A stretch of 64,000 nt of DNA from a bacterium (GTDB lineage Bacteria; Planctomycetota; JAFGQW01). Made by a program: the position numbers and the translations under genes. Below the pieces are notes generated by a model. The model saw only the letters and a list, made by a program, of their open reading frames with translations, was not told the DNA's origin and searched no databases. Shown in pieces: positions 7,479 through 16,366 of this stretch. Numbering within the stretch: position 1 is the first letter of the stretch; every line of letters starts with the position of its first letter. The DNA is taken from positions 418,501 through 482,500 of the forward strand of contig JAUHXU010000001.1 in the NCBI GenBank assembly GCA_030426805.1, in the 5' to 3' direction.

Positions 7479-9668
7479 ATGATCGATTGTGCGCGGTGCC
7501 GGAGCCTGATCGACGACGATCTGCAGGCATCGCTCGATCCGCCCGCTCGTGCCGCGATGGCCAACCACCTCCGCACGTGCCAGGCGTGCGTCGGCTACAA
7601 GACCGACCGACTCCGGGATGCCTCGGTGATCGGTCGGAGCGTCGCCGAGTTGGACGAGCGCGACCGCGCGGCGCCGCCGCCCCCGCCGGCTGCGCGCCCC
7701 CCGCGCGCCTGGCCGTGGGTCGTCCTCGCACTGGCGGCGGTCGGCGTGATCGCGATCGGTGCGCACCTGCTCGTGGCGCCGGAGCCCGCCGACGAACCCG
7801 ACGCGCCGCCGCGCGTCGTCGCCCGCCCCGACCGACCGCCGACCCCACCGGCCGACACGACCACGACCGAAGCCCCCGCCGTCGATCCGCCGCCCGAGCG
7901 AGCCCCGGCCGCGACCGAGCCCACGGTCGCCGGTGTCGTCTACCGGGCCGACGGCACCACGCCGGCGCCCGGGATCTCGGTCGCGCTCTACGCGCCGGCC
8001 GTCGGCCGGATCGTCGCGTCGACGCAGACCGACGCGACAGGGAGTTTCTCGTTCCCGGGGCGCGCCCCGATGAGGGCGGTCGTGTGCGCGCACACGGACG
8101 CCGAGGTCGCCGGTCCGCTCGCCGCGACCACGTCGCCGGTGCGCCTGCGACTCCGTCCGGGACGTCGTGTCGAGGGCCGCATCGCGGTCGACGGGCTCGC
8201 CGCGAGCGACTGCCGCTTGCTCGTCCGCTGGCCGGGTGGCGGCGCGGTGCCGACGACGCCCGGACCGGACGGCACGTTCCACGCCGCGGCCCCGGCAGGC
8301 GCCGCCGTCGAGGTGCTCGCGTCGCCGTCCGTCGGCCGGTTCGTGCTGCGCCCCCATCCCCGAATCACGCTCGCGACGTCGCGCCCGGCCGCGCTGCGCG
8401 GCGCGCGCGCAGCCACCGTGCGCGTGGAGTTGCGCGGATTGCCGGATACGGCGGACCCGTTGCGCGTCGCGCTCGTCGACGGCCGCGGCGACGAGGTGAC
8501 CCGCCTCGCGCGCGACCTCGACGGGACGTGGTTCGCTGCGGCCGAACGCGGCGCCTACCGCGTCGCAATCGTCGCGACCGGGTACGACGCGGTCGAGCCG
8601 TCGGTCTCGGTCGACCCGGACGTCGGCACCGCACCGATCGAGATCGACTTGGTTCCGAGTGACCGCACGCTCACGCTGCGCGCCGCGAATGCTCCGGCGG
8701 GCCTCGCCGCGCACATCATGCGGCATCCGCCGCTCGGCCGCCCCGCCCCGACGATCGTGCGCCGCTTCGACGGCGCCGACGCGATCCAGCTCGACGGCGT
8801 GCCGTGGCGGTCCGTCCGCGTCCGCCTCGTCGATCGGCTCGGCGTCGACGCCGGGACGTTCGTGACGCCGGGTGACTACCGCCTCGCGTTCGCGAACGAC
8901 GCCGGCATCGACGGCCGCGTCGTCGCACCGGACGGCGCGGGGCTCGCCGGTGTGCTGGTCCGCCTGCAGACCGGGCCGGACCGGCGGCTGACCTACACGA
9001 ACGCCAACGGCGGCTACGCGTTCGACGACGTGCCGGTCGGTCCGGCCGTGGTCTGCCCGGCGTCGCTCGCCGACGCGATCGAGCAGGGACGACTGCCGTC
9101 GGCCGCGTTCGAGGTCGTGACGAGCGCCGGCGCGCGAGTGACGAAGCCGCTCGAACTCCTCGACGCCCGCCTGAGCAAGGTGGGCGTCCGGGACGAGGCC
9201 GGTCGCGCGACCGCCGGCACGCTGTCGGTCCGCACCGAAAACGGCGAACTCGCCCAACGCGTCCAGGCGTCGGTGGACCCGGCCGGCGGCCTGAGCGTGG
9301 CGGTCGTGCCCGCGGTCCTCCCCGGCTCCTACCGCGTGGACTGGACCGAGAACGGGGTCGTCTACCCGCTCGGGCGTCTCCTCCTGCCGGGTGCCGGCGA
9401 GTGCGTCGTGCGCCGCAGCGGTGGCGCGCTCCGCATCGTCCCGACCTGGGCTTCGCCGTTTCCGGCGTCGGGACGCGCCTGGCTCTCGGTGGACGACGAC
9501 GGAGGGCAACTCCTCCATCGGATGCCGCTCGGCTCGCTCGATCCGATCGCGTTGGGCGGTCTCGGACCGGGCCGCTACCACGTGACGATTCGGGTCGGGT
9601 CGACCAGCGGCCACGCGATCGCCGACGTGCCGGACGGCGCGGCGATCGTCCCGATCGCGATCCGCTGA
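7479..9668 (+). CDS. Zinc-finger (anti-sigma-like) membrane protein with carboxypeptidase-regulatory-like domains
   Basis: The first 50 residues contain CARC, then HLRTCQACVGYK, the CxxC/HxxxCxxC pattern of putative zinc-finger anti-sigma domains. A proline-rich linker, one transmembrane helix near residue 80 (WVVLALAAVGVIAIGAHLL) and a long extracytoplasmic part follow. That part has repeated beta-sandwich signatures of CarboxypepD_reg-like domains (VAGVVYRADGTTPAPGISV, IDGRVVAPDGAGLAGVLV). ATG 7479 is preferred over one 36 bases earlier because GGGAGGA stands five bases before it. The likely role is a sensor that holds a sigma factor and reads the envelope, but no sigma gene is adjacent. 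Confidence 0.75.
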   Translation: MIDCARCRSLIDDDLQASLDPPARAAMANHLRTCQACVGYKTDRLRDASVIGRSVAELDERDRAAPPPPPAARPPRAWPWVVLALAAVGVIAIGAHLLVAPEPADEPDAPPRVVARPDRPPTPPADTTTTEAPAVDPPPERAPAATEPTVAGVVYRADGTTPAPGISVALYAPAVGRIVASTQTDATGSFSFPGRAPMRAVVCAHTDAEVAGPLAATTSPVRLRLRPGRRVEGRIAVDGLAASDCRLLVRWPGGGAVPTTPGPDGTFHAAAPAGAAVEVLASPSVGRFVLRPHPRITLATSRPAALRGARAATVRVELRGLPDTADPLRVALVDGRGDEVTRLARDLDGTWFAAAERGAYRVAIVATGYDAVEPSVSVDPDVGTAPIEIDLVPSDRTLTLRAANAPAGLAAHIMRHPPLGRPAPTIVRRFDGADAIQLDGVPWRSVRVRLVDRLGVDAGTFVTPGDYRLAFANDAGIDGRVVAPDGAGLAGVLVRLQTGPDRRLTYTNANGGYAFDDVPVGPAVVCPASLADAIEQGRLPSAAFEVVTSAGARVTKPLELLDARLSKVGVRDEAGRATAGTLSVRTENGELAQRVQASVDPAGGLSVAVVPAVLPGSYRVDWTENGVVYPLGRLLLPGAGECVVRRSGGALRIVPTWASPFPASGRAWLSVDDDGGQLLHRMPLGSLDPIALGGLGPGRYHVTIRVGSTSGHAIADVPDGAAIVPIAIR

Positions 9669-9724
9669 CGCCGCGAACTCGGGCGCTGTTCAGCCCGCAC
9701 GGCACGGGCTACCATTGCGCCATC

Positions 9725-10825
9725 ATGAACGCGAACGAACCGAACGTGCTGCCGCCGCGCCGCAAGACGCGCCAGGTCACCGTGGGCGACGTGACGGTCG
9801 GCGGTGACGCGCCGATCCGCGTCCAGTCGATGTGCTCGACCGACACGCGCGACGTGCGCAAGACCCTCGAACAGATCCACCGCCTCGAAGAGGCCGGCTG
9901 CGAGATGGTCCGGGTCGCGGTGCCCGATCGCGAGGCCGCCGCAGCGCTGCCCGAGCTGATCCGGAACATGCAGGTTCCGTTGATCGCCGACATCCACTTC
10001 AACCACCGGCTCGCGCTCGAGGCACTCGACGCCGGTGTCGCGAAGGTCCGCATCAACCCCGGCAACGTCGGCGGGGAAGCGCGCGCGAAGGAAGTCATCC
10101 GCGCGGCCGAGGCGGCGGGCGCCGCGGTGCGCATCGGCGTCAACTCGGGTTCACTCGAGCGCGACCTCCTCGAGAAGTACGGCTACCCGACGCCCGCCGC
10201 GCTCGCCGAGAGTGCCGCGCGCCACCTCGCGTTCGTCGACGACCTGGGCTTCCACAACGTCGTCAGCTCGATCAAGTCGACGCACGTCCCGACGAACCTC
10301 GCCGCGCACCTGTTGCTGGCCGAGCAGACCGACGTGCCGTTCCACATCGGCATCACCGAAGCCGGCATGCCCCCCTACGCGGTGACGAAGAGCGCAGCCG
10401 GCCTCGGTCCGCTGCTGATGCACGGCCTCGGCGACACGATTCGCATCTCGCTGACGACCGACCCGGTCGACGAGATCAAGGCGTGCTTCGATCTCCTCAA
10501 GGCGCTCGACATCCGCGTGACGTCGCCCGAGGTCGTCGCGTGTCCGACGTGCGGCCGAATCGACATCGATCTCGAGGAGGTCGTGCGCGACGTCGAGAGC
10601 CGGATCGCCGACATCAAGATCCCGATCCGGATCTCGGTGCTCGGCTGCGCGGTCAACGGCCCGGGCGAGGCGCGCGAGGCCGACATCGGGATCGCGGGCG
10701 GCAAGGGCTCGGGCATCCTGTTCCGCGACGGCGAACTGGTCCGCCGCGTGCCCGAAGACCGGCTCGTCGACGCGCTCGAAGAAGAGGTCCGCAAGCTCGC
10801 CGCCGAACGCGAAGCGCTGGCGTAG
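9725..10825 (+). CDS. ispG: 4-hydroxy-3-methylbut-2-enyl diphosphate synthase (flavodoxin/ferredoxin)
   Basis: The 366-residue protein is the short (E. coli-like) form of IspG, which reductively converts MEcPP to HMBPP in the non-mevalonate isoprenoid pathway. The [4Fe-4S] ligands are visible as CPTC and the later CAVNGPGEA (three Cys plus Glu). Conserved blocks are QSMCSTDTRD, ADIHFNHRLA, RINPGNVG and the C-terminal GIAGGKGSG. No strong Shine-Dalgarno precedes ATG 9725, but upstream sequence in frame does not resemble the family. The gene stands alone and converges with the next minus-strand gene at a distance of four bases. Confidence 0.95.
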   Translation: MNANEPNVLPPRRKTRQVTVGDVTVGGDAPIRVQSMCSTDTRDVRKTLEQIHRLEEAGCEMVRVAVPDREAAAALPELIRNMQVPLIADIHFNHRLALEALDAGVAKVRINPGNVGGEARAKEVIRAAEAAGAAVRIGVNSGSLERDLLEKYGYPTPAALAESAARHLAFVDDLGFHNVVSSIKSTHVPTNLAAHLLLAEQTDVPFHIGITEAGMPPYAVTKSAAGLGPLLMHGLGDTIRISLTTDPVDEIKACFDLLKALDIRVTSPEVVACPTCGRIDIDLEEVVRDVESRIADIKIPIRISVLGCAVNGPGEAREADIGIAGGKGSGILFRDGELVRRVPEDRLVDALEEEVRKLAAEREALA

Positions 10826-10829
10826 CCTT

Positions 10830-12041
10830 CTACCGAACGACGATCGCGATCGTGTTGCCGACGTCGATCCCCCCGGGCGCCGCCGGGTCGAAGACGATCG
10901 CCGACGCGAACAAGCGCGTCCCGACCGGCGTCCCCGATGGAATCAACAGGCGCGCGGTCGCGGTGCCGCCGGTCCCGGTCGTCCCCCGCATCCCCCGAAG
11001 GTAGGGCGCGAGGTCACCGATCGTCGCGGTCCACGAGAACAGTCCGTCCGGCACGAGGTTGAGCCAACGCCCCGCGGACAGCGGCACACCCGGGCTCACG
11101 CCGCCGGCCGACATCAGCACCGCGTAGGGCTTGCCCGCGCCGGCCCGCGTGAACGCGAGCCGAACTTCGTAGCCGGTGCCAGGGCGCGGCGCACCGCGGC
11201 CATAGACCTTCTCCATGCCGTAGACCGCGACATCGAGGGCTGGCGGCGCGGGCCAGCTGGCCTTCACGGTACCGTCCGGCGCGACGACGATGATCGATGC
11301 CGGTCGCGAGTAGAACATCGTCTCCGGGAGGATGACGAAGTCGCCGGTGACCGGGTTGACGTCGACTTTCGGCTGAGACGCAAACGAGAGGAACCCGATC
11401 TGCGTGTTCGAGCGGTCGACGAGTTGCAGGCTGAAGAGCCCGGCGACCGCCAGCACGCCACCGCGCGGCGACGCGGCGAGCGCCCCAGCCGTACCGCCGA
11501 CGGTCGAGATCGGGATCGCGAGGCTCGTCACGGCGCCCGTCACACGGTCGACGCGCACGATCCGGCCGGCGATGCGGTCGTCGACGAGGTAGTCGCCGGT
11601 GACCGGATCGATCACCGCGTCGTTGACGTAGGCGGGGTAGAGCGTGGTCGGTTGCGTCGAACCGTAGCGGTAGAGGTTGGGACCGGCCTGGGTGCTCGCG
11701 GCGAACATCAGCCCGTCGTCGCCGAACGCGAGAGCCGCAGCCGGGCCGGGGAGTTGCGCGATGCGGTTCACGGCACCGGCCGGCGAGACCCGCACGACGT
11801 TGCGCACCCCCGTGTCGAGGACCGCGACGATGTCGGCGTTGTTCCGGTCCATCACGATCGGCTGCTCGAACTCGAACCACAGCGGCGCCGGAATGCGGTT
11901 CTGCACCGTCCCGGTCGACAGGTCGAGCTCGACGAGCGCGCCCCCCTCGAGCAGGATCGCGTTTCCGGGGGTGAATTGCGCGGTCGCGGTGGTCGCGAAG
12001 ATCGCGCCGACGAAACACGGGACGAGCCACGGTCGAAGCAT
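10830..12041 (-). CDS. Secreted beta-propeller-like protein
   Basis: A 403-residue protein with a signal peptide ending near TATAQ (residues 1-22). The mature part repeats units such as DPVTGDYLVDD, NPVTGDFVILP and AASPRGGVLAVAG, the pattern of NHL/SMP-30-like propeller blades. The last 130 residues, ending FDPAAPGGIDVGNTIAIVV, match a C-terminal style common in planctomycete secreted proteins. The function is unknown. ATG 12041 has GAGGAG upstream. A perfect 12-bp inverted repeat lies just before that site. Confidence 0.7.
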   Translation of the reverse strand: MLRPWLVPCFVGAIFATTATAQFTPGNAILLEGGALVELDLSTGTVQNRIPAPLWFEFEQPIVMDRNNADIVAVLDTGVRNVVRVSPAGAVNRIAQLPGPAAALAFGDDGLMFAASTQAGPNLYRYGSTQPTTLYPAYVNDAVIDPVTGDYLVDDRIAGRIVRVDRVTGAVTSLAIPISTVGGTAGALAASPRGGVLAVAGLFSLQLVDRSNTQIGFLSFASQPKVDVNPVTGDFVILPETMFYSRPASIIVVAPDGTVKASWPAPPALDVAVYGMEKVYGRGAPRPGTGYEVRLAFTRAGAGKPYAVLMSAGGVSPGVPLSAGRWLNLVPDGLFSWTATIGDLAPYLRGMRGTTGTGGTATARLLIPSGTPVGTRLFASAIVFDPAAPGGIDVGNTIAIVVR

Positions 12042-12055
12042 CGCGGAGTCTCCTC

Positions 12056-12090
12056 GAATCGGGTCGCTTGCGTCGGATGCGACCCGATTC
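12056..12090. repeat. Perfect 12-bp inverted repeat between pyk and the propeller gene
   Basis: GAATCGGGTCGC and GCGACCCGATTC, separated by 11 bases, form a strong hairpin between the pyk stop (12119) and the propeller-gene start (12041). There is no T-run on either side, so it is either a factor-dependent terminator/attenuator after pyk or a 5' leader structure directly before the GAGGAG ribosome site of the next gene. Confidence 0.6.
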
Positions 12091-12118
12091 TACCGGGACA
12101 GGGCGAAACCCGCCACGC

Positions 12119-13546
12119 TCAGCGCATCCCGATCTTCAGCACGCTCATCATGTCGGTGGCGTGGACGTGCGGGGTCTTGCCGGCGATCTCGACGATCACG
12201 TCGCCGCGCTTGAGCCAGCCGCACGCGAGAAGGGCCTTTTCCCCGCGACGGATCATCGCGTCCGACGACTGCCCGAACGCCGACTGCACCGGGTGAATGC
12301 CCCACCGGAGGTTGAGCTGCCGGCACATCCGCTCGTGGGGATTCACCGCGAAGACCGGCACCTCCGGCCGCAGCTTCGACAGCAGCCGCGCGGTCGCACC
12401 GGATGCCGTGAACGCGACGATCGCGATCGCCCGCGCCTCGCGCCGGGCGGCGGTCGCCGCGCGCGCGACCGCGAGGAACTCGCTGCCGCTCGCCTCTTCG
12501 AGTTGCGCGAGTCGACGAGCCGGCGCGAAGTAGGACGACTCCTCGGCCTGACGGACGATCCGATCCATCACCTCGATCGCCTGGATCGGGTAGTTCCCCG
12601 CGGCGGTCTCGCCGGAGAGCATCACCGCGTCGGTGCCGTCGAGCACCGCGTTGGCGACGTCGGACGCCTCGGCGCGCGTCGGTCGCGGCAACTCGATCAT
12701 CGACTCGAGCATCTGCGTCGCGGTGATCACCGGCACGCCCGCGCGGGACGCGGCCTGGATGATCGACTTCTGCAGGATCGGGACCTCCTCGACGCGCATC
12801 TCGACGCCGAGGTCCCCACGCGCGATCATGATCGCGTCCGACACGCGCAGCACCGCGTGCAGATCGTCGATCGCCTCCTTGCGCTCGAGTTTCGCGATCA
12901 CCGGCGTGTCGGCGCCGAACCGCTTGATCGCGCGCTGCACCTTCTGGACGTCGGTGTGCGAACGGACGAAGCTCAGCGCGACGAAGTCGACGCCGCACGA
13001 GACCGCGAACTCGAGGTCGCGCCGGTCCTTCGCGGTGATCGCCTCGGCCGACAGCGAGCCGCTCGGGATCGTCAGCCCCTTGTTCGACGTCAGCTTGCCG
13101 CCCGACTCCACCTCGGTGTGGACGTCCGACCCGTCGATGCGCGTCACGCGCAGCACGAGCCGCCCGTCGTCGAGCAGAATCGGATCGCCGACCGCGACGT
13201 CCTGGGCGAGCGGCTTGTAGGTCGTCGAGACGACCGACGCGTCGCCGGGCACGCTGCGCGCGGTGATCGTGAACGGCTTGCCCGGGACGAGTTCGATCGC
13301 GCCGCGCTCGATCGCGCCGATCCGGATCTTCGGCCCCATCAGGTCGGCGAGGATCGCGACGTGGCGCCCGGCGCGCTTGGCCTCGCGGCGCACCCGGGTG
13401 ATCACCTTGCCGTGGTCGTCGTGGCTCCCGTGGGAGAAATTCAGCCGCACGACGTCGACGCCGGCCTCGATCGCCCGCCGCACCATCGTCGGGCTCGAGC
13501 AGCTCGGCCCTGCCGTCGCCACGATCTTCGTCGCTCGCCGCGTCAT
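12119..13546 (-). CDS. pyk: Pyruvate kinase
   Basis: The 475-residue protein matches the usual length of bacterial pyruvate kinase, which transfers phosphate from phosphoenolpyruvate to ADP in the last step of glycolysis. Signatures are RLNFSHGSHDDH near the N-terminus, the K/E active-site strand VIAKLERKEAI, the IARGDLGVEM motif that holds Mg and K ions, and ITATQMLESM. The C-terminal allosteric domain is present (VAFTASGATARLLSKLRP). The ATG overlaps the TGA of the upstream GNAT gene by four bases, so the two are cotranslated. Confidence 0.96.
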   Translation of the reverse strand: MTRRATKIVATAGPSCSSPTMVRRAIEAGVDVVRLNFSHGSHDDHGKVITRVRREAKRAGRHVAILADLMGPKIRIGAIERGAIELVPGKPFTITARSVPGDASVVSTTYKPLAQDVAVGDPILLDDGRLVLRVTRIDGSDVHTEVESGGKLTSNKGLTIPSGSLSAEAITAKDRRDLEFAVSCGVDFVALSFVRSHTDVQKVQRAIKRFGADTPVIAKLERKEAIDDLHAVLRVSDAIMIARGDLGVEMRVEEVPILQKSIIQAASRAGVPVITATQMLESMIELPRPTRAEASDVANAVLDGTDAVMLSGETAAGNYPIQAIEVMDRIVRQAEESSYFAPARRLAQLEEASGSEFLAVARAATAARREARAIAIVAFTASGATARLLSKLRPEVPVFAVNPHERMCRQLNLRWGIHPVQSAFGQSSDAMIRRGEKALLACGWLKRGDVIVEIAGKTPHVHATDMMSVLKIGMR

Positions 13547-14370
13547 CGCGCACTCCCCTTCGCATCGTCGCGCCGTTCGAGCACATAGCTACCGACACTC
13601 CGGTAGCGGGGCGCGCCGGGCAAGTCGTAGTCGACGACGGCGAATCCGGCACGCAGGTAGTGACGAAGCCCGCGCCGGGTCTCGGCCCGCCAGCGCCGGA
13701 CGAGCCCGGCGTCGACCCGCTTGATCGCGTCGATGTCGCGCGGCACGACGAGCCGGATTCGGGGTGCATCGACCTCTACGTCGACGTCGGTCGTGTCCAC
13801 GGTGCCGGCACGCGTCGGCCGCGGTGCGTTCACGTAGGGTGCGCGGCACCCCTCGCGGTCGGGGCTCGGCGCGTCGAATCGCCATTCGACGAGCAGTCGG
13901 TCGGTCGCGCTCCCGGAGTGCAACCCGCTCCCCGCGGCTCCGTAGAGGTTCGTCCAGTAGGTGTCGCTCGACACCCCGAGCTTGTGCAGGTTGAAGCGCG
14001 CATTGCGCGACTGCAGCGGATCGAACGTCCAGATCATCCGGTCGAATCGGTTCGCGAGGCACCAGTCGCGCTGCGCGTGCTTGAGCATCAGGCCGATACC
14101 GCGATCGCGGTGGGCCGGGTCGACGCCGACCATGTGCGAGCAGAGCACGTCCCGACCGCGCCGACGGCCGAGGTAGCCGAACGCGAACCCGACGAGGGCC
14201 TCGCTCGCGAATGCGCCGAGCACCGGCGAGCCGTTTCGCTCCATCACGCGGAGCAGCCGACGGGGCACGACCTCCAGCGGCTCGAACCCCCACACGACGC
14301 GCTGGAGACGCTCGACGCCCTCGAGCTCACGGAGCCCGCGGAGCGGTCTCACCTCGATCGCGCTGCTCAT
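13543..14370 (-). CDS. GNAT-family N-acetyltransferase-like protein
   Basis: A 275-residue protein. Residues 60-130 show the GNAT core: SEALVGFAFGYLG, LCSHMVGVDPAHRDRGIG (acetyl-CoA pyrophosphate loop R/Q-x-x-G-x-G/A, here RDRGIG) and LMLKHAQR. The C-terminal half resembles larger GNAT proteins of the COG3375 type. ATG 14370 is chosen because the family-like text MSSAIEVRPLRGLREL begins there; the frame further upstream is noise. The substrate is unknown. It sits upstream of and overlaps pyk, so it may be metabolically linked or simply share the promoter. Confidence 0.75.
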   Translation of the reverse strand: MSSAIEVRPLRGLRELEGVERLQRVVWGFEPLEVVPRRLLRVMERNGSPVLGAFASEALVGFAFGYLGRRRGRDVLCSHMVGVDPAHRDRGIGLMLKHAQRDWCLANRFDRMIWTFDPLQSRNARFNLHKLGVSSDTYWTNLYGAAGSGLHSGSATDRLLVEWRFDAPSPDREGCRAPYVNAPRPTRAGTVDTTDVDVEVDAPRIRLVVPRDIDAIKRVDAGLVRRWRAETRRGLRHYLRAGFAVVDYDLPGAPRYRSVGSYVLERRDDAKGSAR

Positions 14371-14439
14371 CGCGCGACGCCCGCCGGATCCGATCGGGAA
14401 CCGGTCGACCGAACGGGCCGGAATGTCGATACCGCACAC

Positions 14440-14733
14440 ATGCACGCAACCTCGGTCGACACGATCCTCCATGCCGAGCGGCTCGTCCACCACTTCTTCG
14501 GTGAAATCGACCTGCTCGCGATCCTCGAGCCGCAAGCGCTCCCGCTGTCGGCCGGTGCCCGCGGGATCGCTCGTCTCGCCGACGGCCGCGACATCGCGAT
14601 CCGCGTGAAGTCGGTCTGGTCGAAGGAGCCGGACGACACGTTCAGCGGAAAAGTGCTGATCGTCGCACCGCTGGCCGTGCCGCCGGCCGAGGTCTGCGGC
14701 TGCGCGATCGAGTGGCACGAGACCGGCCGCTAA
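14440..14733 (+). CDS. Small hypothetical protein
   Basis: A 97-residue reading frame divergent from the GNAT gene. It begins MHATSVDTILHAERLVHHFF and has a normal, non-arginine-rich composition with two cysteines near the end (VCGCAIEW). I recognise no family. It lies just before tRNA-Met. Coding status is supported only by composition and by position in a gap with no other candidate. Confidence 0.5.
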   Translation: MHATSVDTILHAERLVHHFFGEIDLLAILEPQALPLSAGARGIARLADGRDIAIRVKSVWSKEPDDTFSGKVLIVAPLAVPPAEVCGCAIEWHETGR

Positions 14734-14787
14734 CCGGCCGATTTCCCCTGGCCGCGCGCCGGGCGCCGATCTACCATTGCGCCGCTT

Positions 14788-14864
14788 GCCGGAGTAGCTC
14801 AGCTGGTAAGAGCGTGGGATTCATAACCCCAAGGTCGGCAGTTCAAGTCTGCCCTCCGGTACCA
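14788..14864 (+). tRNA. tRNA-Met (CAT anticodon)
   Basis: A complete 77-base cloverleaf with encoded CCA. The acceptor stem GCCGGAG pairs CTCCGGT (first pair G-T), the D arm is GCTC/GAGC, the anticodon loop is TTCATAA with anticodon CAT, and the T arm is GGCAG/CTGCC with loop TTCAAGT. The anticodon stem TGGGA/CCCCA has one A-C mismatch next to the loop. Features look like the elongator type (first acceptor pair is present). Its 3' part is the attachment site of the island. Confidence 0.93.
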
Positions 14865-14871
14865 ACCCAAC
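14820..14871 (+). repeat. attL: 52-bp direct repeat (tRNA 3' part)
   Basis: Bases 14820-14871 are identical to 63534-63585. The match starts at the anticodon loop (TTCATAACCCC) and ends at ACCAACCCAAC past CCA. The bases to the left differ between copies, since attR lacks the 5' half of the tRNA. To the right only partial, structure-conserving similarity persists. Confidence 0.93.
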
Positions 14872-14934
14872 ATCCGCCGACGTCGCTACTTGCGACGGCT
14901 CGATTCGCTTCGATGCGGCTTTGACCAAGAACTC

Positions 14935-14977
14935 GGACCGGGTAGTCCTACCCGCAAAAGGTAGGACTCTCCGGTCC
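14935..14977 (+). other. Hairpin downstream of tRNA-Met / upstream of integrase
   Basis: GGACCGG pairs CCGGTCC and AGTCCTACC pairs GGTAGGACT around a 7-base A-rich loop, with one wobble and one mismatch between the two stems. It lies 70 bases after the tRNA and 20 bases before the integrase ATG. A counterpart at 63646-63685 has the same outer stem, and the inner stem is changed on both arms, so pairing is conserved. It may be the tRNA transcript end, an integrase leader or an att arm structure. Confidence 0.7.
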
Positions 14978-14997
14978 GAAGGACTGGAGAAGACGCG

Positions 14998-16185
14998 ATG
15001 ACGGAGCGACGCCGTAACAAGAGAACCCCGAAGCTACGCCACCACCGTGGGAGCGGCCAGGGCTTCGTGGAGCTTAGCGGCAGGCGCATCTACCTCGGCG
15101 TCTACGGCCGGGAAGAGACGGAGCGGAAGTACCACCGTCTGATCGCCGAGTTTCTCGCCGCCGGCAGAACGCTACCGGCCGCACCGGACCAGATCATGGT
15201 CCTCGAGTTGCTCGCTCGCTTCTGGCGGCACTGTATCGAGTACTACCGTCATCCGGACGGCTCGCCCACCGACGAAGTGAGTAGCTTTCGTCTCGCCCTA
15301 CGCCCGCTTCGCGAACTCTACGGAGACACGCCAGTTGCGGAGTTCTCGCCCCGTCGGCTCAAGAGCCTTCGTCAAGCGTGGATCGATCAAGGCCACTGTC
15401 GAACGCACATCAACCGACAGACCCACCGCGTCCGCCACGTCTTCAAGTGGGGTGTGCAGGAGGAACTCGTCGACCCGGCGGTCCTCGCAGCGCTTGGAGC
15501 TGTGCCCGGGCTGAAGCGCGGTCGAACGGCTGCCCGGGAGAGCGAACCGGTGCGACCGGTCCCGGATGAATGGGTATCGGCTATCGAGCCATTCGTCAGC
15601 CGCCAAGTCTGGGCACTCGTTCGCCTCCAGCAACTCACGGCGGCGCGCCCGTCGGAACTCCTGCGCATGCGCCCCAGAGACCTCGACCGATCGGACGAGG
15701 TCTGGCAGTTTCGACCGACACATCACAAGAACGCACACCGCGGGCACGAGCGGGTCATCTACTTTGGCCCGCGCGCCCAACTCGTGCTCAGGTCGTTTCT
15801 CCACGGCCGTCCCGCTGACGCGTTTCTGTTCAGCCCGATCGAGGCCGAGGCAGAGCGCGTCGCTCGCCGATCGGCTCGCCGGACGACACCCCCTGCCTAC
15901 GGCAACCGTCCGGGTAAGTCCCGCGTGCGTTCTCCGAAGCGAGCCCCCAGAGAAACCTACGACCGGGATAGCTACCGACGAGCCATCCAGAGAGCTTGCC
16001 AGAAAGCTGGCGTCCCGCGCTGGTCACCGCACCAGCTCCGTCACAGTCGGGCGACATCGGTGCGCAGGAAGTATGGCCTTGAGGGAGCCCAGACGATCCT
16101 CGGGCAACGTAGGGTCGAAGCGACGCAGATCTACGCCGAAGCAAGTCACGCACGGGCGATCGAAATCGCGAAGGACGCGGGCTGA
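14998..16185 (+). CDS. Tyrosine recombinase (site-specific integrase) of the island
   Basis: A 395-residue integrase. The N-terminal arm is basic (residues 1-35), a SAM-like core-binding domain spans about 65-165, and the catalytic domain spans 190-395. Catalytic residues are Arg217 in TAARPSELL, a probable Lys244, His345 and Arg348 in HQLRHSR and the nucleophile Tyr379 in ATQIYAE. The usual second His of LGH is Gln370 (LGQRRV), a known kind of substitution. The domain also has an unusual basic insert near 285-320. The gene starts 134 bases from the tRNA CCA end, as expected for an element that targets tRNA-Met. Confidence 0.92.
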   Translation: MTERRRNKRTPKLRHHRGSGQGFVELSGRRIYLGVYGREETERKYHRLIAEFLAAGRTLPAAPDQIMVLELLARFWRHCIEYYRHPDGSPTDEVSSFRLALRPLRELYGDTPVAEFSPRRLKSLRQAWIDQGHCRTHINRQTHRVRHVFKWGVQEELVDPAVLAALGAVPGLKRGRTAARESEPVRPVPDEWVSAIEPFVSRQVWALVRLQQLTAARPSELLRMRPRDLDRSDEVWQFRPTHHKNAHRGHERVIYFGPRAQLVLRSFLHGRPADAFLFSPIEAEAERVARRSARRTTPPAYGNRPGKSRVRSPKRAPRETYDRDSYRRAIQRACQKAGVPRWSPHQLRHSRATSVRRKYGLEGAQTILGQRRVEATQIYAEASHARAIEIAKDAG

Positions 16186-16366
16186 TTCCCGGCACACCAC
16201 AATCGGCGGATCCAAGCGATGACAAGAAGGCGCACCCTGCGCGAAGGGACGACAACTTGGCAGGCGCCACCGTGCCAAGGCCCTCTTGATCCAGGATTCG
16301 CCGCACGCTTCGCCGATAGCACGGGATTCGCTGATAGACTCCGCAGCGGAGTGAAACAGTGAAACC

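Noticed and set aside
7449..9614. Long minus-strand frame opposite the zinc-finger membrane protein
   Set aside because: Arginine/histidine-rich composition without any domain text; the plus strand carries clear motifs and a good ribosome site.
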